Assembly: GCA_913057685.1 (NCBI GenBank)
Contig: CAJXOA010000005.1
Location: 24,791-88,790, forward strand
Direction of reading: 5' to 3'
From: an uncultured Trueperaceae bacterium
GTDB taxonomy: Bacteria; Deinococcota; Deinococci; Deinococcales; Trueperaceae
DNA length: 64,000 bases
Part shown: piece after piece, positions 30,918 through 42,188 of the stretch
How positions within the stretch are numbered: the stretch's first letter is position 1
Layout of the letters: each line of letters starts with the position of its first letter
The notes under the pieces: generated by a model
Database searches by the model: none
Told to the model about the DNA's origin: nothing
The model's input: the letters and a program-made list of their open reading frames with translations, nothing else
Position numbers and translations under genes: made by a program

Positions 30918-33434
30918 ATGCCCGACCGACCCCACGGCGCCGATGGGGAGGCCGCCCCGGGGCTCGACGCCGCGACCGCCGCCGCCCGCCTCGAGGAGGT
31001 CGGCCCCAACCGCCTGCCCGAGGAGGCGCCCACGCCGCTCGGTCGGCGGGTGCTCGACGCGCTCCGCAGCCCCCTGGTCCTGTTGCTCCTCGCCGCCGCC
31101 GCCCTCGACATCACCGCCTGGACGCTGGAGGGGGCGCACGGCACGCCGTTCGAGACCCTCGCGATCCTCGCCATCGTCCTCCTCAACGCCGGCCTCGAGG
31201 TGGGGCAGGGCTGGCGCGCCGAGCGGGCGCTCGCCGAACTCGCGGCGCTCGCGACGCCGCAGGTGGAGGTGTGGCGCGACGGTCGGCTCGTGCGCCGCCC
31301 GACCGACGAACTGGTGCCCGGCGACCGGGTGCACCTGCCGGCGGGCACGCGCGTACCGGCCGACGGGCGACTCGTCGAGGCGAGCGGCGTGAAGCTGGAT
31401 ACGTCGGCGTTGACCGGCGAGTCGGTCCCCGAGGACCGGACGGTCGGCGACGACGTCGCGGCGGGCACGACCCTCGTCGCCGGCCGCGCGGCGATGGAGG
31501 TCACCGCCACCGGCGCCGACTCGGCGATGGGTCGCCTCGCGACGCTGCTGGGCGGCATCGACCGCAGCCCCACGCCGCTGCAGCGCCGCATGGCGGCGTT
31601 CGGGCGGCGCGTCGCGTGGGTCGCGGCCGCGCTCGCCGCCGCGATGCTGGCGGCGGGCTGGGCGTTGGGCGGCGACCCGGTCGACAGCCTCCTGCTCGCC
31701 GTGGCGCTGGCGGTCGCCGCGGTCCCCGAGGGCCTGCCGGCGGTCATGACCGGCGCGCTGGCGCTGGGGACGCAACGCATGGCGCGCCGCAACGCCGTCG
31801 TCCGCCGCCTCGCGGCGGTCGAAACGCTGGGGTCCGTCGACGTCGTCGCGGCGGACAAGACCGGCACCCTGACGCGCAACCGCATGCGCCTCGCCGCCCT
31901 CGCGACGCCCGACGGGCCGCTGGAGCTGCGCGGCGACGCCGGGACGGAGGCCCTACGCGCGGGCGTCCTGGCGAGCGACGCGCCCGCCGACGGGGACGCC
32001 GGCGACCCGATCGAGCGAGCGCTCCTCGACGCCGCCCGCGACGCCGACCTCGATCCGGCCGCGGTGCGGCGGGCGGCGCCCCGGGTCGACGAACGCCCGT
32101 TCGACGCCGCCTGGTCGTTCCTCCGCGCGACGGTCGAAGACGACCGCGTGGGCGGCGAGGAGGTCGCCTACCTCAAGGGCGCGCCGGAGGCGCTCCTCGC
32201 GCGCTGTGCGTTGGACGACGACGCCCGTGCGGCGTGGCGGGCGGCGAACGACGCGCGCGCCGAAGCGGGGGAACGCACGCTGTTGCTCGCGCGCGGCGCC
32301 GGCCGCGCCGAGGAGGACCTGACGCCGATCGCCCTCGCGGCGTTCCGCGACCCGCCGCGCGAGGGGGCGGCGGACGCCGTCGCCGCCGCCGGGCGGGCGG
32401 GCGCCCGCCTCGTGATGATCACCGGCGACCACCCGGCGACCGCCCGGGCGGTCGCCGCGGAGGTGGGCCTCCCCACCGACGTCGTCGCGGTCGGGGACGA
32501 GGTCGCGGAGCACCGCGAGGCGGGCACCCTGCGGACCGTCGACGTGTTCGCGCGCACGCCACCGGAACGCAAGTTGGACATCGTCGAGGCGTACCAGGCG
32601 GCCGGCGCGACGGTCGCGATGACCGGGGACGGCGTGAACGACGCGCCGGCGTTGCGGCGCGCGGACGTCGGCGTGGCGATGGGGGACCGCGGCAGCGACG
32701 TCGCGCGCGAAGCGGCGGACGTCGTGCTGCTCGACGACGACGTCGCCACCCTCGTCGCCGCGATTCGCGAGGGGCGGGGGGTCGCGGCGAACCTGCGGGC
32801 GTTCGTCCGCTTCCTGTTCGCCGCGAACGCCGCGGAGGTCGTGACGATCGCGACCGGGTTCGTGTTGGCGCTCACGGCGAGCGGACGGGACGCCGTCCCG
32901 CCGTTGGCGGCGGCCCAAATCCTGTGGATCAACCTCGTGACCGACGCCCTCCCGGCGTTGGCGCTCGCCTGGGACCGCCGGCCCGGCCTGATGGACGACC
33001 CGCCCCACGCCGCCGACGCCCCGCTGTTGTCCGCCACCACCCTGCGGTTCGTCGGCCTCGGTGGGGGCACCGTCGCCGCGCTCGCCCTCGCCCCGCGGGC
33101 GTGGGCGCCCGCCCTGGGGGCGTCGGGCGAGGCGGCGGCGACGGCGACGTTCATGGTGTTGGTCCTCGCGCAACTCGCGCTGCTCGACGGGGCGCGCCGC
33201 GAACGCCACCGGCCCGCCCCGAACCGGGGGTTGTGGGCGGCGCTCGCGTTCAGCGGCGCGCTGCAGGTCGCGGCGGTCGGCCTCCCCCCGCTCCGCACCC
33301 TGCTGGGGCTCGCTCCGCTCCCGCTCGCCGCCGTCCCGGCGGTGCTCGCCTCGACGGCGGTCGCCTGGGCGGCGGGGCGGGCGGTGGCGGCGTGGGGTGG
33401 GCCGCGCACGCCCGCCCGAGGCGAGGGCGCCTGA
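30918..33434 (+). CDS. P2-type cation-transporting ATPase (calcium-pump-like)
   Basis: An 838-residue P-type ATPase. The N-terminal cation_ATPase domain (GLDAATAAARLEEVGPNRLP), actuator TSALTGESVP, membrane-helix 4 AVPEGLPAV, phosphorylation site D313 in DKTGTLTRNRM, nucleotide-binding KGAPEALLARC and hinge TGDGVNDAPAL are all present. Helix 5 has NAAEVV and helix 6 has NLVTDALPALALA, matching the N..E and NxxTD calcium-site pattern of SERCA/PMCA-type pumps. It probably exports Ca2+ or Mn2+. The ATG is 5 bases after TAGCGT, hence leaderless. It is flanked by universal stress genes. Confidence 0.9.
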   Translation: MPDRPHGADGEAAPGLDAATAAARLEEVGPNRLPEEAPTPLGRRVLDALRSPLVLLLLAAAALDITAWTLEGAHGTPFETLAILAIVLLNAGLEVGQGWRAERALAELAALATPQVEVWRDGRLVRRPTDELVPGDRVHLPAGTRVPADGRLVEASGVKLDTSALTGESVPEDRTVGDDVAAGTTLVAGRAAMEVTATGADSAMGRLATLLGGIDRSPTPLQRRMAAFGRRVAWVAAALAAAMLAAGWALGGDPVDSLLLAVALAVAAVPEGLPAVMTGALALGTQRMARRNAVVRRLAAVETLGSVDVVAADKTGTLTRNRMRLAALATPDGPLELRGDAGTEALRAGVLASDAPADGDAGDPIERALLDAARDADLDPAAVRRAAPRVDERPFDAAWSFLRATVEDDRVGGEEVAYLKGAPEALLARCALDDDARAAWRAANDARAEAGERTLLLARGAGRAEEDLTPIALAAFRDPPREGAADAVAAAGRAGARLVMITGDHPATARAVAAEVGLPTDVVAVGDEVAEHREAGTLRTVDVFARTPPERKLDIVEAYQAAGATVAMTGDGVNDAPALRRADVGVAMGDRGSDVAREAADVVLLDDDVATLVAAIREGRGVAANLRAFVRFLFAANAAEVVTIATGFVLALTASGRDAVPPLAAAQILWINLVTDALPALALAWDRRPGLMDDPPHAADAPLLSATTLRFVGLGGGTVAALALAPRAWAPALGASGEAAATATFMVLVLAQLALLDGARRERHRPAPNRGLWAALAFSGALQVAAVGLPPLRTLLGLAPLPLAAVPAVLASTAVAWAAGRAVAAWGGPRTPARGEGA

Positions 33435-33531
33435 GGGCCGTGCGCCGCGTGCGGGGCGGCCGGGCGGGCCCGAGGGCGCGTGCTACGTTGCAGCCAGGTT
33501 CCGCCGCTGCGGTGGCGACGAGGAGGTCCGC

Positions 33532-34371
33532 ATGAAGATCCTGCACCCGACCGATTTCTCGCAGACGGCGGAGAAGGCCCGCCGCATCGCGCTGTCGCTC
33601 CGCGACCGTCTGGGCGGCGACCTGCACCTGATCTACGTCCAGGAGCGCTTCGAGAGCGACGAGCGTCGCTACCTGCAGCCGACCGCCGACACCCTGAACC
33701 CCGAGTGGGTGCGGCGCATCGAGGAGGGCCGCGCGACCGAGGTGAAGCGCATCCAGGAGCGCCTGAAGAACCTCTCGAGCGAGGGGGGCACGTCGGAGTT
33801 GCGGTGGGGCCACCCGGTCCCGGAGATCCTGGAGACGGCGGAGCAGGAGGGGTGCGACCTGATCGTGATGGGGGCGCACGGCGCGAACCGCCTCGACGCC
33901 TTCTTCCTGGGCGGCACCGCCGGCCGGGTGGTGCGGCGCGCCCGCATGCCGGTCCTCACCGTGCGCGACGAAGCGGAGGCGCGCGACGTCTCGAAGGTCC
34001 TGCTCGCCACCGACTTCGGGGACGCCTCCCGGCACGCCTGGGAGGCCGTGGAGGGGTGGGCGGACGCCGGCGTGGAGCTCGCCCTCGCCCACGTCGTCGA
34101 CGACCCCCGCTACCACGGCGACGCGGACTACGCCCGCCGCGCCGAGGAGGCGATGCGGGAGATGACGCACGGCCGGTCGGTGGAGACGCTGCTGCGCGAG
34201 GGCAACCCCATCGACACCCTGCCGGCGCTCGCCGCGGAGGTCGGCGCCGACCTGATCGCGGTCGGCGTCCGCCGCCACGCCGGCGCGGTCGGGCTGCTGC
34301 TGGGCTCGCGCGCCGACGCGCTGCTGCGCAGCTCGCGGGTGCCGATCCTCAGCGTGCCGCACCGCCCCTGA
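33532..34371 (+). CDS. Tandem-domain universal stress protein
   Basis: 279 residues with two Usp domains. Domain 1 (1-145) has ILHPTDFSQTAEKARRIAL and GAHGANRLDAFFLGGTAG before ARMPVLTVR. Domain 2 (about 150-279) has VLLATDFGDASRHAWEAV and GVRRHAGAVGLLLGSRADAL before SRVPILSVP. Both resemble ATP-binding Usp domains, though the second Gly pattern is looser. AGGAGG precedes the ATG. TGCTACGTT (TACGTT at 33484-33489) is an extended -10 box, giving a leader of about 36 bases. It likely responds to the same stress as the divergent usp operon. Confidence 0.88.
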   Translation: MKILHPTDFSQTAEKARRIALSLRDRLGGDLHLIYVQERFESDERRYLQPTADTLNPEWVRRIEEGRATEVKRIQERLKNLSSEGGTSELRWGHPVPEILETAEQEGCDLIVMGAHGANRLDAFFLGGTAGRVVRRARMPVLTVRDEAEARDVSKVLLATDFGDASRHAWEAVEGWADAGVELALAHVVDDPRYHGDADYARRAEEAMREMTHGRSVETLLREGNPIDTLPALAAEVGADLIAVGVRRHAGAVGLLLGSRADALLRSSRVPILSVPHRP

Positions 34372-34389
34372 CGGGGCGGACGGCCGCGG

Positions 34390-36033
34390 TCAGGCGCCCC
34401 CGAAGGCGGCCTGCACCACTTCGCGCGCCTCGCGCTCGAGGCGTTCCAGGTGCACCTCGCCGCGGACGCTTTCGGCGTACACCTTGTAGATCGCTTCGGT
34501 GCCCGACGGTCGGGCGGCGAACCAGCCGCCGTCGGTGACGACCTTCAGCCCGCCCAACGGCGCGCCGGAGGCGGCGTGGGTGCGGACCTCGCGGACGGGG
34601 TCGCCCGCCACCTCGCGCGCCGTGACGGCGTCCGCGTCGAGCGCCTTCAGGGCGGCGCGCTGCGCGTCGCTCGCCGGCGCGTCGCTGCGCCGGTAGGCGA
34701 ACGCGCCGTGGGCGGCCTCGAGCCGCGCGTAGTGGGCGGCCGGCGTCCGGCCGGTGCGGGCGGTCATCTCCGCGGCGAGCAACGCCGCGACGACGCCGTC
34801 CTTGTCGGTCGTCCACACGGTGCCGTCGCGCCGCAGCAGCGTCGCGCCGGCCGACTCCTCGGCGGCGAAGCCGGTGCTGCCGTCCAGGAGGCCGTCGACG
34901 AACCACTTGAAGCCGACCGGCGTCTCGCGCAGGGGGCGCCCGTGGGCGGCGGCGACGCGGTGCAGCATGTGGGTGGTGACGGCAGTGGTGGCGACGGCGG
35001 CGTCGTGCCGCCAACCGTCGCGCGCGCCGAGCAGGTAGTCGGCGGCGGCGGCGAGGTAGTGGTTGGGGTTCATCAACGCGCCGTCGACGACGATGCCGTG
35101 CCGGTCGACGTCCGGGTCGGTGCCGAAGGCGACGTCGTAGCGGTCGGCGAGCTCCAGGAGGCCCGCCATCGCGTGCGGGCTGGAGCAGTCCATCCGCACG
35201 ACGCCGTCGTGGTCGCAGCGCATGAACGCGAAGGCGGGATCGATGCGCGGGTCGACGACCTCGAGGTCGAGGCCGTAGGTCTCGGCGACGCGGGGCCACA
35301 ACGGCACCGCGGCGCCCCCCAGCGGGTGCGCGCCGAGCTTCAGGCCGGACGCGGCGACCGCGTCGAGGTCGACGACGCTCCCGAGGTCGGCGACGTACGC
35401 GCCGACGAGGTCGCGGCGTTCCGCGCCCGCGAGCGCCTCGCGGACGGGGAGGCGGGGGATGCGCTCCACGCCGGCGTCGAGCCAGGCGTTCGCGCGGTCC
35501 TGAATGGCGCGCGTGACGTCGGTGCCCGCCGGCCCGCCGTGCGGTGGGTCGTACTTGAGGCCGCCGTCCCCGGGGGGGTTGTGGGAGGGGGTGAGGACGA
35601 TGCCGTCCGCGCCCGCCCCACCCCGGCGGTTGTGCGTCAGGACCGCGTGGCTGACGACCGGCGTCGGGACCGGCCCCAGGTCGGCGTCGACCCACAACGG
35701 CACGCCGGCGGCGGCGAGGACGGACACCGCCGTCCGGAACGCCGGTTCGCTGAGCGCGTGCGTGTCCGCCCCGAGCACCAGCGGGCCGCGGTGGCCCCGT
35801 TCGGCGCGGTGGTCCGCGATGGCGGCGGCGATGGCGACGACGTGCGCTTCGTTGAAGGTGCCCGCGAGCGACGACCCGCGGTGGCCCGACGTCCCGAACG
35901 CGACGCGCTGGCCGGGGTCGGCCGGGTCGGGGGCGACGTCGTAGTAGGCGGCGACGAGGCGGGGGACGTGCTCGAGGCGATCGCGGGGCACGGGGCGGCC
36001 GGCGTGCGGGTCGGGCACGGTTCCGTTCGGCAT
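34390..36033 (-). CDS. pgm: Phosphoglucomutase (alpha-D-glucose phosphate-specific)
   Basis: A 547-residue Pgm. It interconverts glucose 1-phosphate and glucose 6-phosphate. The catalytic Ser150 is in [26 protein letters not shown] lies near residue 47, the Mg-binding loop is [10 protein letters not shown] and the phosphate loop near the C-terminus is [16 protein letters not shown]. The whole pattern is of the E. coli Pgm type rather than ManB/GlmM. It is convergent with the tandem usp gene (18 bp apart). Confidence 0.95.
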   Translation of the reverse strand: MPNGTVPDPHAGRPVPRDRLEHVPRLVAAYYDVAPDPADPGQRVAFGTSGHRGSSLAGTFNEAHVVAIAAAIADHRAERGHRGPLVLGADTHALSEPAFRTAVSVLAAAGVPLWVDADLGPVPTPVVSHAVLTHNRRGGAGADGIVLTPSHNPPGDGGLKYDPPHGGPAGTDVTRAIQDRANAWLDAGVERIPRLPVREALAGAERRDLVGAYVADLGSVVDLDAVAASGLKLGAHPLGGAAVPLWPRVAETYGLDLEVVDPRIDPAFAFMRCDHDGVVRMDCSSPHAMAGLLELADRYDVAFGTDPDVDRHGIVVDGALMNPNHYLAAAADYLLGARDGWRHDAAVATTAVTTHMLHRVAAAHGRPLRETPVGFKWFVDGLLDGSTGFAAEESAGATLLRRDGTVWTTDKDGVVAALLAAEMTARTGRTPAAHYARLEAAHGAFAYRRSDAPASDAQRAALKALDADAVTAREVAGDPVREVRTHAASGAPLGGLKVVTDGGWFAARPSGTEAIYKVYAESVRGEVHLERLEREAREVVQAAFGGA

Positions 36034-36100
36034 GGCGGACCTCCGGCGCGAGGGTAGCAGGGGTTCGTCGTCCAGACGGCGCGGGGGGCACGGACCCGCG

Positions 36101-36138
36101 TGCTACCTTGGGCAAGTTGCCGGGGCGGAGGTGCCCCG
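36101..36138 (+). promoter_or_regulatory. Extended -10 promoter and leader hairpin of rpoD
   Basis: TGC-TACCTT (-10 box at 36104-36109) matches an extended -10. The start site should be near 36116. Immediately downstream, CGGGGC (36121-36126) and GCCCCG (36133-36138) form a 6-bp stem with loop GGAGGT. The remaining leader to 36287 is Pro-codon-rich filler with no recognised element. Confidence 0.45.
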
Positions 36139-36287
36139 CGGCCCGCCCGGCCCCCGAACGGCCCGACGACGCCCCCGCACCGCACCTCCGCCCCACGGTC
36201 CACCGCCCCCTGCGCCTCCGCGACGGCGCCCGGTTTCCGGGTGTCCGCGCGCGCCGCGCCGCCTCGGGGCCGACGAACGGAGGGGTC

Positions 36288-37733
<1,446 letters not shown>

Positions 37734-37780
37734 CCCCCCGGGGCGTCGCCCCTGCCACCCCACCCACGACCGCCCCACCG

Positions 37781-37810
37781 ACCGCCGCCCGAGCATGGGC
37801 GGCGGTTTTG
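37781..37810 (+). terminator. Rho-independent terminator after rpoD
   Basis: ACCGCCGCCC (37781-37790) and GGGCGGCGGT (37797-37806) make a perfect 10-bp stem with loop GAGCAT, followed by TTTTG. It is the clearest classical terminator in the window and isolates rpoD from the marR operon. Confidence 0.88.
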
Positions 37811-37842
37811 TGGTCCTATGAACTATTTCGGATGCTGAATGA

Positions 37843-38373
37843 ATGTCGCGTGGATTGCGGTGCATCCGCCCCCACCCCCGCACGATGGAGCGCGTGTCGA
37901 ACCTGACCTCCACCCCCCGCCCCGCCGGCGACCGGCCCCCCGACGACGCCGGCGACCGCGAACGCCTCCTCCACGACCTGTCCGCGCTGACCCTGCCCCT
38001 GATGTGGTCGCTGCGGCAGGCGTCGATGCGGGCGCTCGAGCCGCACGGCCTGCGCCCCATCCAGGCCCTCGTCCTCGCCTCGATCGCGCAGGGCCAGGGG
38101 TCCCCGAAGACCCTCAGCGAAATCGTCGAGACCGCCCCCCCGATGATGTCCAGCCTGCTCGGCGACCTCGAGGACCGCGGGCTCGTCACCCGCAGCCCCG
38201 ACCCCGAGGACCGTCGCCGCATCCGCGTCGACGCGACCGACGCCGGGCACGCCCTCGCCCGCGCCGTCGACGACGCTTGGCTCGACGCCAGCCGCGAGCG
38301 TTTCGCGGACGTCTCCGACGACGACCTCCGCACCCTGGTCGACGTCTACACCACCCTCGTGAGGACCCCCTGA
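37843..38373 (+). CDS. MarR family transcriptional regulator
   Basis: 176 residues from this ATG; a later in-frame ATG at 37885 would give 162. The winged-helix core runs from about 50 to 140: LRPIQALVLASIAQ, TLSEIVETAPPMMSSLLGDLEDRGLVTRS split across helix 3-4, and the wing PDPEDRRRIRVDAT with its conserved DxRxxR pattern. It most likely represses the downstream efflux genes (start overlap TGATG with tolC-like gene 1) and responds to a small ligand. The AT-richer TATGAAC-TATTTC stretch at 37817-37829 is the probable promoter. Confidence 0.88.
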   Translation: MSRGLRCIRPHPRTMERVSNLTSTPRPAGDRPPDDAGDRERLLHDLSALTLPLMWSLRQASMRALEPHGLRPIQALVLASIAQGQGSPKTLSEIVETAPPMMSSLLGDLEDRGLVTRSPDPEDRRRIRVDATDAGHALARAVDDAWLDASRERFADVSDDDLRTLVDVYTTLVRTP

Positions 38374-39830
38374 TGCCGACCCCCCGCCCCCCGCTCGCCC
38401 CCCGCGCCGAAGCCCGCCCGGCCGCGCACCGCCGCGCCGCACCCCGGCTCGCCGCCCTCCTCCTCGCCGCCCTGCTCGCGCTGCCCCACGCCGCCGCCCA
38501 GGAGGCCACCCAGACCCCCACGCCGGCCGACGACGCGCTTCCGCTCGGGGAGGTCGCGACGTTCCTCGCCGCGGTCGACGAGCACCCCAGCCTGCGCGCC
38601 GCGCGCCGCAACGTCGCCGCCGCCGACGCCGAACTCGGCGGCCTGCGCTTCCCGCTGGCGCTGTCGGGCAGCGTCGACGGCACCACCCTCGGCGTCACCA
38701 GCCCCGACCCCCTCCCGGACGACGTGATCGACGACGTCCAGGAGTGGAGCACCACCACCTCGATCCGCGCCACCCTGCGGCCGTTCCTGGTCGGCGACCT
38801 CGCCGACGCCGAACGCCAACGCCGCCTCGCCCTCGTCCAGGCCCGCCAGGGCCTCGACGAAGCCCGCGCGGCGCTCGAGGTCGGCGCCATCCGCAGCGGC
38901 GCGGGGGTCCTCCTCGCCGAACGCGGCGTCCGCATCGCCGAAGCCTCCCTCGCCCTCGCCCGCGAAGCGCGCGACGTCGCGGCGCTCCGCGTCGAGCGTG
39001 GCGCCGCCCGCCCCCGCGACCTCGAGCGCGCCGACCTGGACGTCGCCCGCGCCGAGGAGTCGCTGCGCTCCGCGAGCGCGCGCCTGCGCATCGCCGAAGC
39101 CCGCCTCGCCGACCTCGTCGGCGACGGCGTCCGCCTCCCCGGCCTCCCCGACCCCGCCGCGCTCCCGCCGCTGCCCGACGCCGACGCGGTCGCCCCGTCG
39201 GTCGTCGCCGCCGAACTGGACGTGCTCCGCGCCGAGATCGGCGTCGATTCCGCCCGCCGTTCGCTGCTCCCCACCGCCCAAGCGAGCTACGTCTGGAACC
39301 TCGAGGACGACCGCTCGCTCGCCCTCTCGCTCGAGTCGCGCACGCTGCAACCCACGCTGTCGTACGACGCGCCCAGCCAGGTGCCCGACCTCGAGCCGAT
39401 CCCGCTCCCGACCGGCGACGCGCGCATCGACGTCGAACGGGTCCTGCGGGTCGGCGCGTCGTTCGAGTTCGGGGGCGACGCGGTCGCCGCGGAAACCGCC
39501 GCCCGCGAACGCCTCGCCGCGGCGGAGGCCAACCTCGCGCGGGCGCGGACCGACGCCGCCCGCGCCGCCGACGACCGCGCCGAAGCGATCCGCGCCGCCC
39601 GCGCCGAGCGGGACTTCGCCGAGCGCGACGTGGCGCTGGCGCGCGCCGACGCCGCCGACGTCCGCACCCGCGCGAGCGCCGGGCTCGCCACCGACCTCGA
39701 GGTGCGCCAAGCCGACCTCGACGTGCTCCGCGCGGAGCTCGCCGCCGACGAGGCGCGCATCGCCGTCCTCGAAGCGGTCCTGGCCGACTACGCCGACCTC
39801 GCCGTGCCCCCCTCGGAGGTGCTCCCGTGA
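38373..39830 (+). CDS. TolC-like outer-membrane efflux protein 1
   Basis: 485 residues. Residues 1-42 include a signal peptide (ALLLAALLALPHAAAQ). Two long coiled-coil repeats follow, typical of outer-membrane efflux proteins (PF02321): about 75-260 (DEHPSLRAARRNVAAADAEL to LADLVGDGV) and about 350-475 (AARERLAAAEANLARARTDA). Such trimers form the exit duct of RND pumps. ATG 38373 overlaps the marR stop. Divergent from E. coli TolC, so the assignment rests on the repeat pattern, signal and operon. Confidence 0.82.
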   Translation: MPTPRPPLAPRAEARPAAHRRAAPRLAALLLAALLALPHAAAQEATQTPTPADDALPLGEVATFLAAVDEHPSLRAARRNVAAADAELGGLRFPLALSGSVDGTTLGVTSPDPLPDDVIDDVQEWSTTTSIRATLRPFLVGDLADAERQRRLALVQARQGLDEARAALEVGAIRSGAGVLLAERGVRIAEASLALAREARDVAALRVERGAARPRDLERADLDVARAEESLRSASARLRIAEARLADLVGDGVRLPGLPDPAALPPLPDADAVAPSVVAAELDVLRAEIGVDSARRSLLPTAQASYVWNLEDDRSLALSLESRTLQPTLSYDAPSQVPDLEPIPLPTGDARIDVERVLRVGASFEFGGDAVAAETAARERLAAAEANLARARTDAARAADDRAEAIRAARAERDFAERDVALARADAADVRTRASAGLATDLEVRQADLDVLRAELAADEARIAVLEAVLADYADLAVPPSEVLP

Positions 39831-40918
39831 CCCCCCTGCACGCCCCCCGCACGACCGTCCGAACGACCTTCCGGCGCGCCCTGCTCGCCCCCCGGATCGC
39901 CGCCCTCGTCGCCCTCCTCGCCGTCGCGGCCACCGCGGCGGCGCAGACCGCCCCGGCCGACGCGATGGCCGCCGCCGACGCCCGCCCCGCGGTCGTCGAC
40001 GCCGAACGCGCCCTCGCCGACGCGCGCGCCGACCTGCGCCGCACCGACGCCGACCCGCTCGCCCTGCGCCTCGACCGACTGCAGGCGACGCAGGCGGTCG
40101 CGCTCGCCGAAGCGGAGCTTCGCGTCGCGCGGTTCGGCGCCTACCAGGAGATCGGGGCGGCGTACATGGACGCCCTCGAGGCGACCGCGCAACGGGCGTT
40201 GGCGGCGCAGGCCGCCGACCTCGCGGAACGCTCGGCGGAGATCGCCGCGATCCGCGCGGAGCGCGGGGCCGCCACCGACCTCGACGTGCGCGACGCGGAG
40301 AACGACCTCGCCGGCGCCCGCAGCGACCTCGCCGCCGCCCGCGACGGCGAGACCCTCGCCCGCACGAACCTCGCCAGCCTGCTGGGCGTCGCGGCCGACG
40401 ACCTGGGGACCCTGGCGGAGCTGCCGGACGCCTGGGTCGCGACCCCCACGCCCGACCCCGACGCCCTCGTCGCCCGCCTCGAGGAGACCCCGACGGTGCT
40501 GCGCGCCGCGCAGGGGCTCGAGGTGGCGCGCACCGCCCGCGACCTGCTCGACCCCGCCTACGCCGCCGCGCAGGACCTCGAGGACGCCGACTCGCGCATC
40601 GCCGGCGCGGAGACCGGCCTCGCCGAAGCGCGGCGCGCCCTCGCGATCGCCGTCCGCAGCCTCGTCGACCGCGTGGCGTCCGCCCGCGAGCGTCTCGACG
40701 TCGCGCGCGACGCCCTCGCGAACGCCCGCGACCGCGACGCCGTCGACCGCTCCCGCCTCGACGCCGGATTGATCTCCGACGTCGCCTACGAACGCACCCG
40801 CCTCGCCACGACCCAGGCCGACCTCGCCGCCCTCCAAGCGGAGCACGCCGTCGTCCGCGCGGCCTTGACGCTGCAGGCCGACACCGGCCTCGCCCTGGAG
40901 GGCCTCGATGCATTCTGA
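39827..40918 (+). CDS. Second TolC-like protein, short
   Basis: 363 residues with a signal peptide ending near AATAAAQ (about 41). It is mostly heptad-rich helix (ERALADARADLRRT, AERSAEIAAIRAERGAATDL, AIAVRSLVDRVASARERLD) and contains the AGLISDVAYERTRLATTQADL stretch seen in TolC-type helices. It is shorter than a full outer-membrane factor and may lack part of the barrel. It could form a heteromeric channel with the upstream protein or act as an accessory. GTG 39827 overlaps the previous stop, and its end overlaps the adaptor start. Confidence 0.65.
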   Translation: MTPLHAPRTTVRTTFRRALLAPRIAALVALLAVAATAAAQTAPADAMAAADARPAVVDAERALADARADLRRTDADPLALRLDRLQATQAVALAEAELRVARFGAYQEIGAAYMDALEATAQRALAAQAADLAERSAEIAAIRAERGAATDLDVRDAENDLAGARSDLAAARDGETLARTNLASLLGVAADDLGTLAELPDAWVATPTPDPDALVARLEETPTVLRAAQGLEVARTARDLLDPAYAAAQDLEDADSRIAGAETGLAEARRALAIAVRSLVDRVASARERLDVARDALANARDRDAVDRSRLDAGLISDVAYERTRLATTQADLAALQAEHAVVRAALTLQADTGLALEGLDAF

Positions 40919-42188
40919 TCGACACCGAACCCCACGCCGCACGCTCCGTCGCGCCCCCCTCGCGCTCACCGTCGCCTTCGCCGTGACGCTCGCCGGGTGC
41001 GACGTGGGCGGCGGCGACGGCGACGCGGCCGACGCCGCGCCCACCGAGGCGGCGACCACCGAGGCGCCCGCCCCCCGCCTGGTGCGGACCGTCACGCCGG
41101 AGGCGGGCACCCTCCGCGCCACCCGCTCCGCGTCCGCGCGGATCCGCGCCGTGCGCGACGCGACCGTCGCGGCGGGCGCCTCCGCGCGCGTCGAAGCGGT
41201 CCTGGCCCGCCCCGGGGACGTCGTCGCGGAGGACGACGTCGTGCTCCGCCTCGACGACGACGCCGCCGACCTCCAGGCGCGCTCGGCGCGGCTGGCGGTG
41301 GAGCGCGCCGAGATCGACCTCGAGCGCGCCCGGCGCAGCGCCGCGGAGAGCACCGAACAGGCGCGCGCCAGCCTGCGAGCGGCGGAATCGAACGTCGCGT
41401 CGTTGCGCCGCCAGACCGAGGAGGTCCGCGAACTCGTCGCCGCGGGCGGCGCGTCGCGCAGCGACCTGGAGTCGCTGCAGGCGAACCTCGACAACGCCGA
41501 AGCGACCCTCGTGCAGGCGCGCGACGCGCTGGCGCGCGCCGAGCGTTCGGAGGGCGAGGACCTCGCCCTCCTCGAGATCGCGCTGGAGAGCGCGCGGGTG
41601 CAGGCGGAACAGGCGGAGGACGCGCTCGCCGAGACCGAGGTCCGCGCGCCGTTCGCCGGTGAGGTCGTCGAGACGTACCTCGAGGTCGGCGAGTTCGCCG
41701 CGTCGGGGCAGGCCGCCTTCCGCCTGCAGAGCCTGGACGAGCGCGAAGCGGTGTTCGACGTCGCGCCCGAGGACGCCACCGCCCTCCTGCAGCAGGGGAC
41801 CCTGACGTTCCGCTACGACGGTCGTGCACTGTCCGGCACGATCACGTCCTCGGTCCGCCCGCAGCAGCAACAGCGCCTCGTGCAGCTCGTCGCGCGCCTC
41901 GACCCCGACGTCGCCGGGACGGTGCCGACCGGCGCCCTCGCCGACCTGCGCTACGAGGTCGAACTGGGTCGTGGATCGATCGTGCCCGCCGGCGCGGTCG
42001 CGAGCGAGTCGGGCCGCACCTGGCTGTACCTGGTGCGCGACGGCGTCGCGGTGCGCGAGCCGGTCGACGTCGTCGAGGAGTCCGGCGCGCAGGCGCTCGT
42101 GTCCGGCGTCGACGCCGACGCGGTCGTCATCTACCCCCGCCCGCTCGACGTCCGCATCGGCACGCCCGTCCGGGTCGAGGCCCCATGA
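40908..42188 (+). CDS. RND pump periplasmic adaptor (HlyD/MFP family lipoprotein)
   Basis: 426 residues. A signal peptide with lipobox LAGC (Cys near 31) is followed by an acidic linker. The halves of a lipoyl/barrel-sandwich domain (VEAVLARPGDVVAEDDVVLRL and ETEVRAPFAGEVVETYLEVGEFA) flank a long coiled-coil hairpin (about 115-235). Beta-barrel and membrane-proximal domains complete it. It should bridge the inner-membrane RND pump and the TolC-like duct. The start overlaps the preceding gene by 11 bp, and the stop overlaps the RND start. Confidence 0.92.
   Translation: MHSDRHRTPRRTLRRAPLALTVAFAVTLAGCDVGGGDGDAADAAPTEAATTEAPAPRLVRTVTPEAGTLRATRSASARIRAVRDATVAAGASARVEAVLARPGDVVAEDDVVLRLDDDAADLQARSARLAVERAEIDLERARRSAAESTEQARASLRAAESNVASLRRQTEEVRELVAAGGASRSDLESLQANLDNAEATLVQARDALARAERSEGEDLALLEIALESARVQAEQAEDALAETEVRAPFAGEVVETYLEVGEFAASGQAAFRLQSLDEREAVFDVAPEDATALLQQGTLTFRYDGRALSGTITSSVRPQQQQRLVQLVARLDPDVAGTVPTGALADLRYEVELGRGSIVPAGAVASESGRTWLYLVRDGVAVREPVDVVEESGAQALVSGVDADAVVIYPRPLDVRIGTPVRVEAP

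Noticed and set aside
29069..33535. A 1488-codon plus-strand frame over the regulator, usp and ATPase genes
   Set aside because: Arg/Pro/Gly-rich, crosses several real genes on both strands and shows no family motif.
37811..37842. Specific MarR operator
   Set aside because: The AT-rich stretch is a likely promoter, but no convincing inverted repeat could be drawn, so no operator is called.
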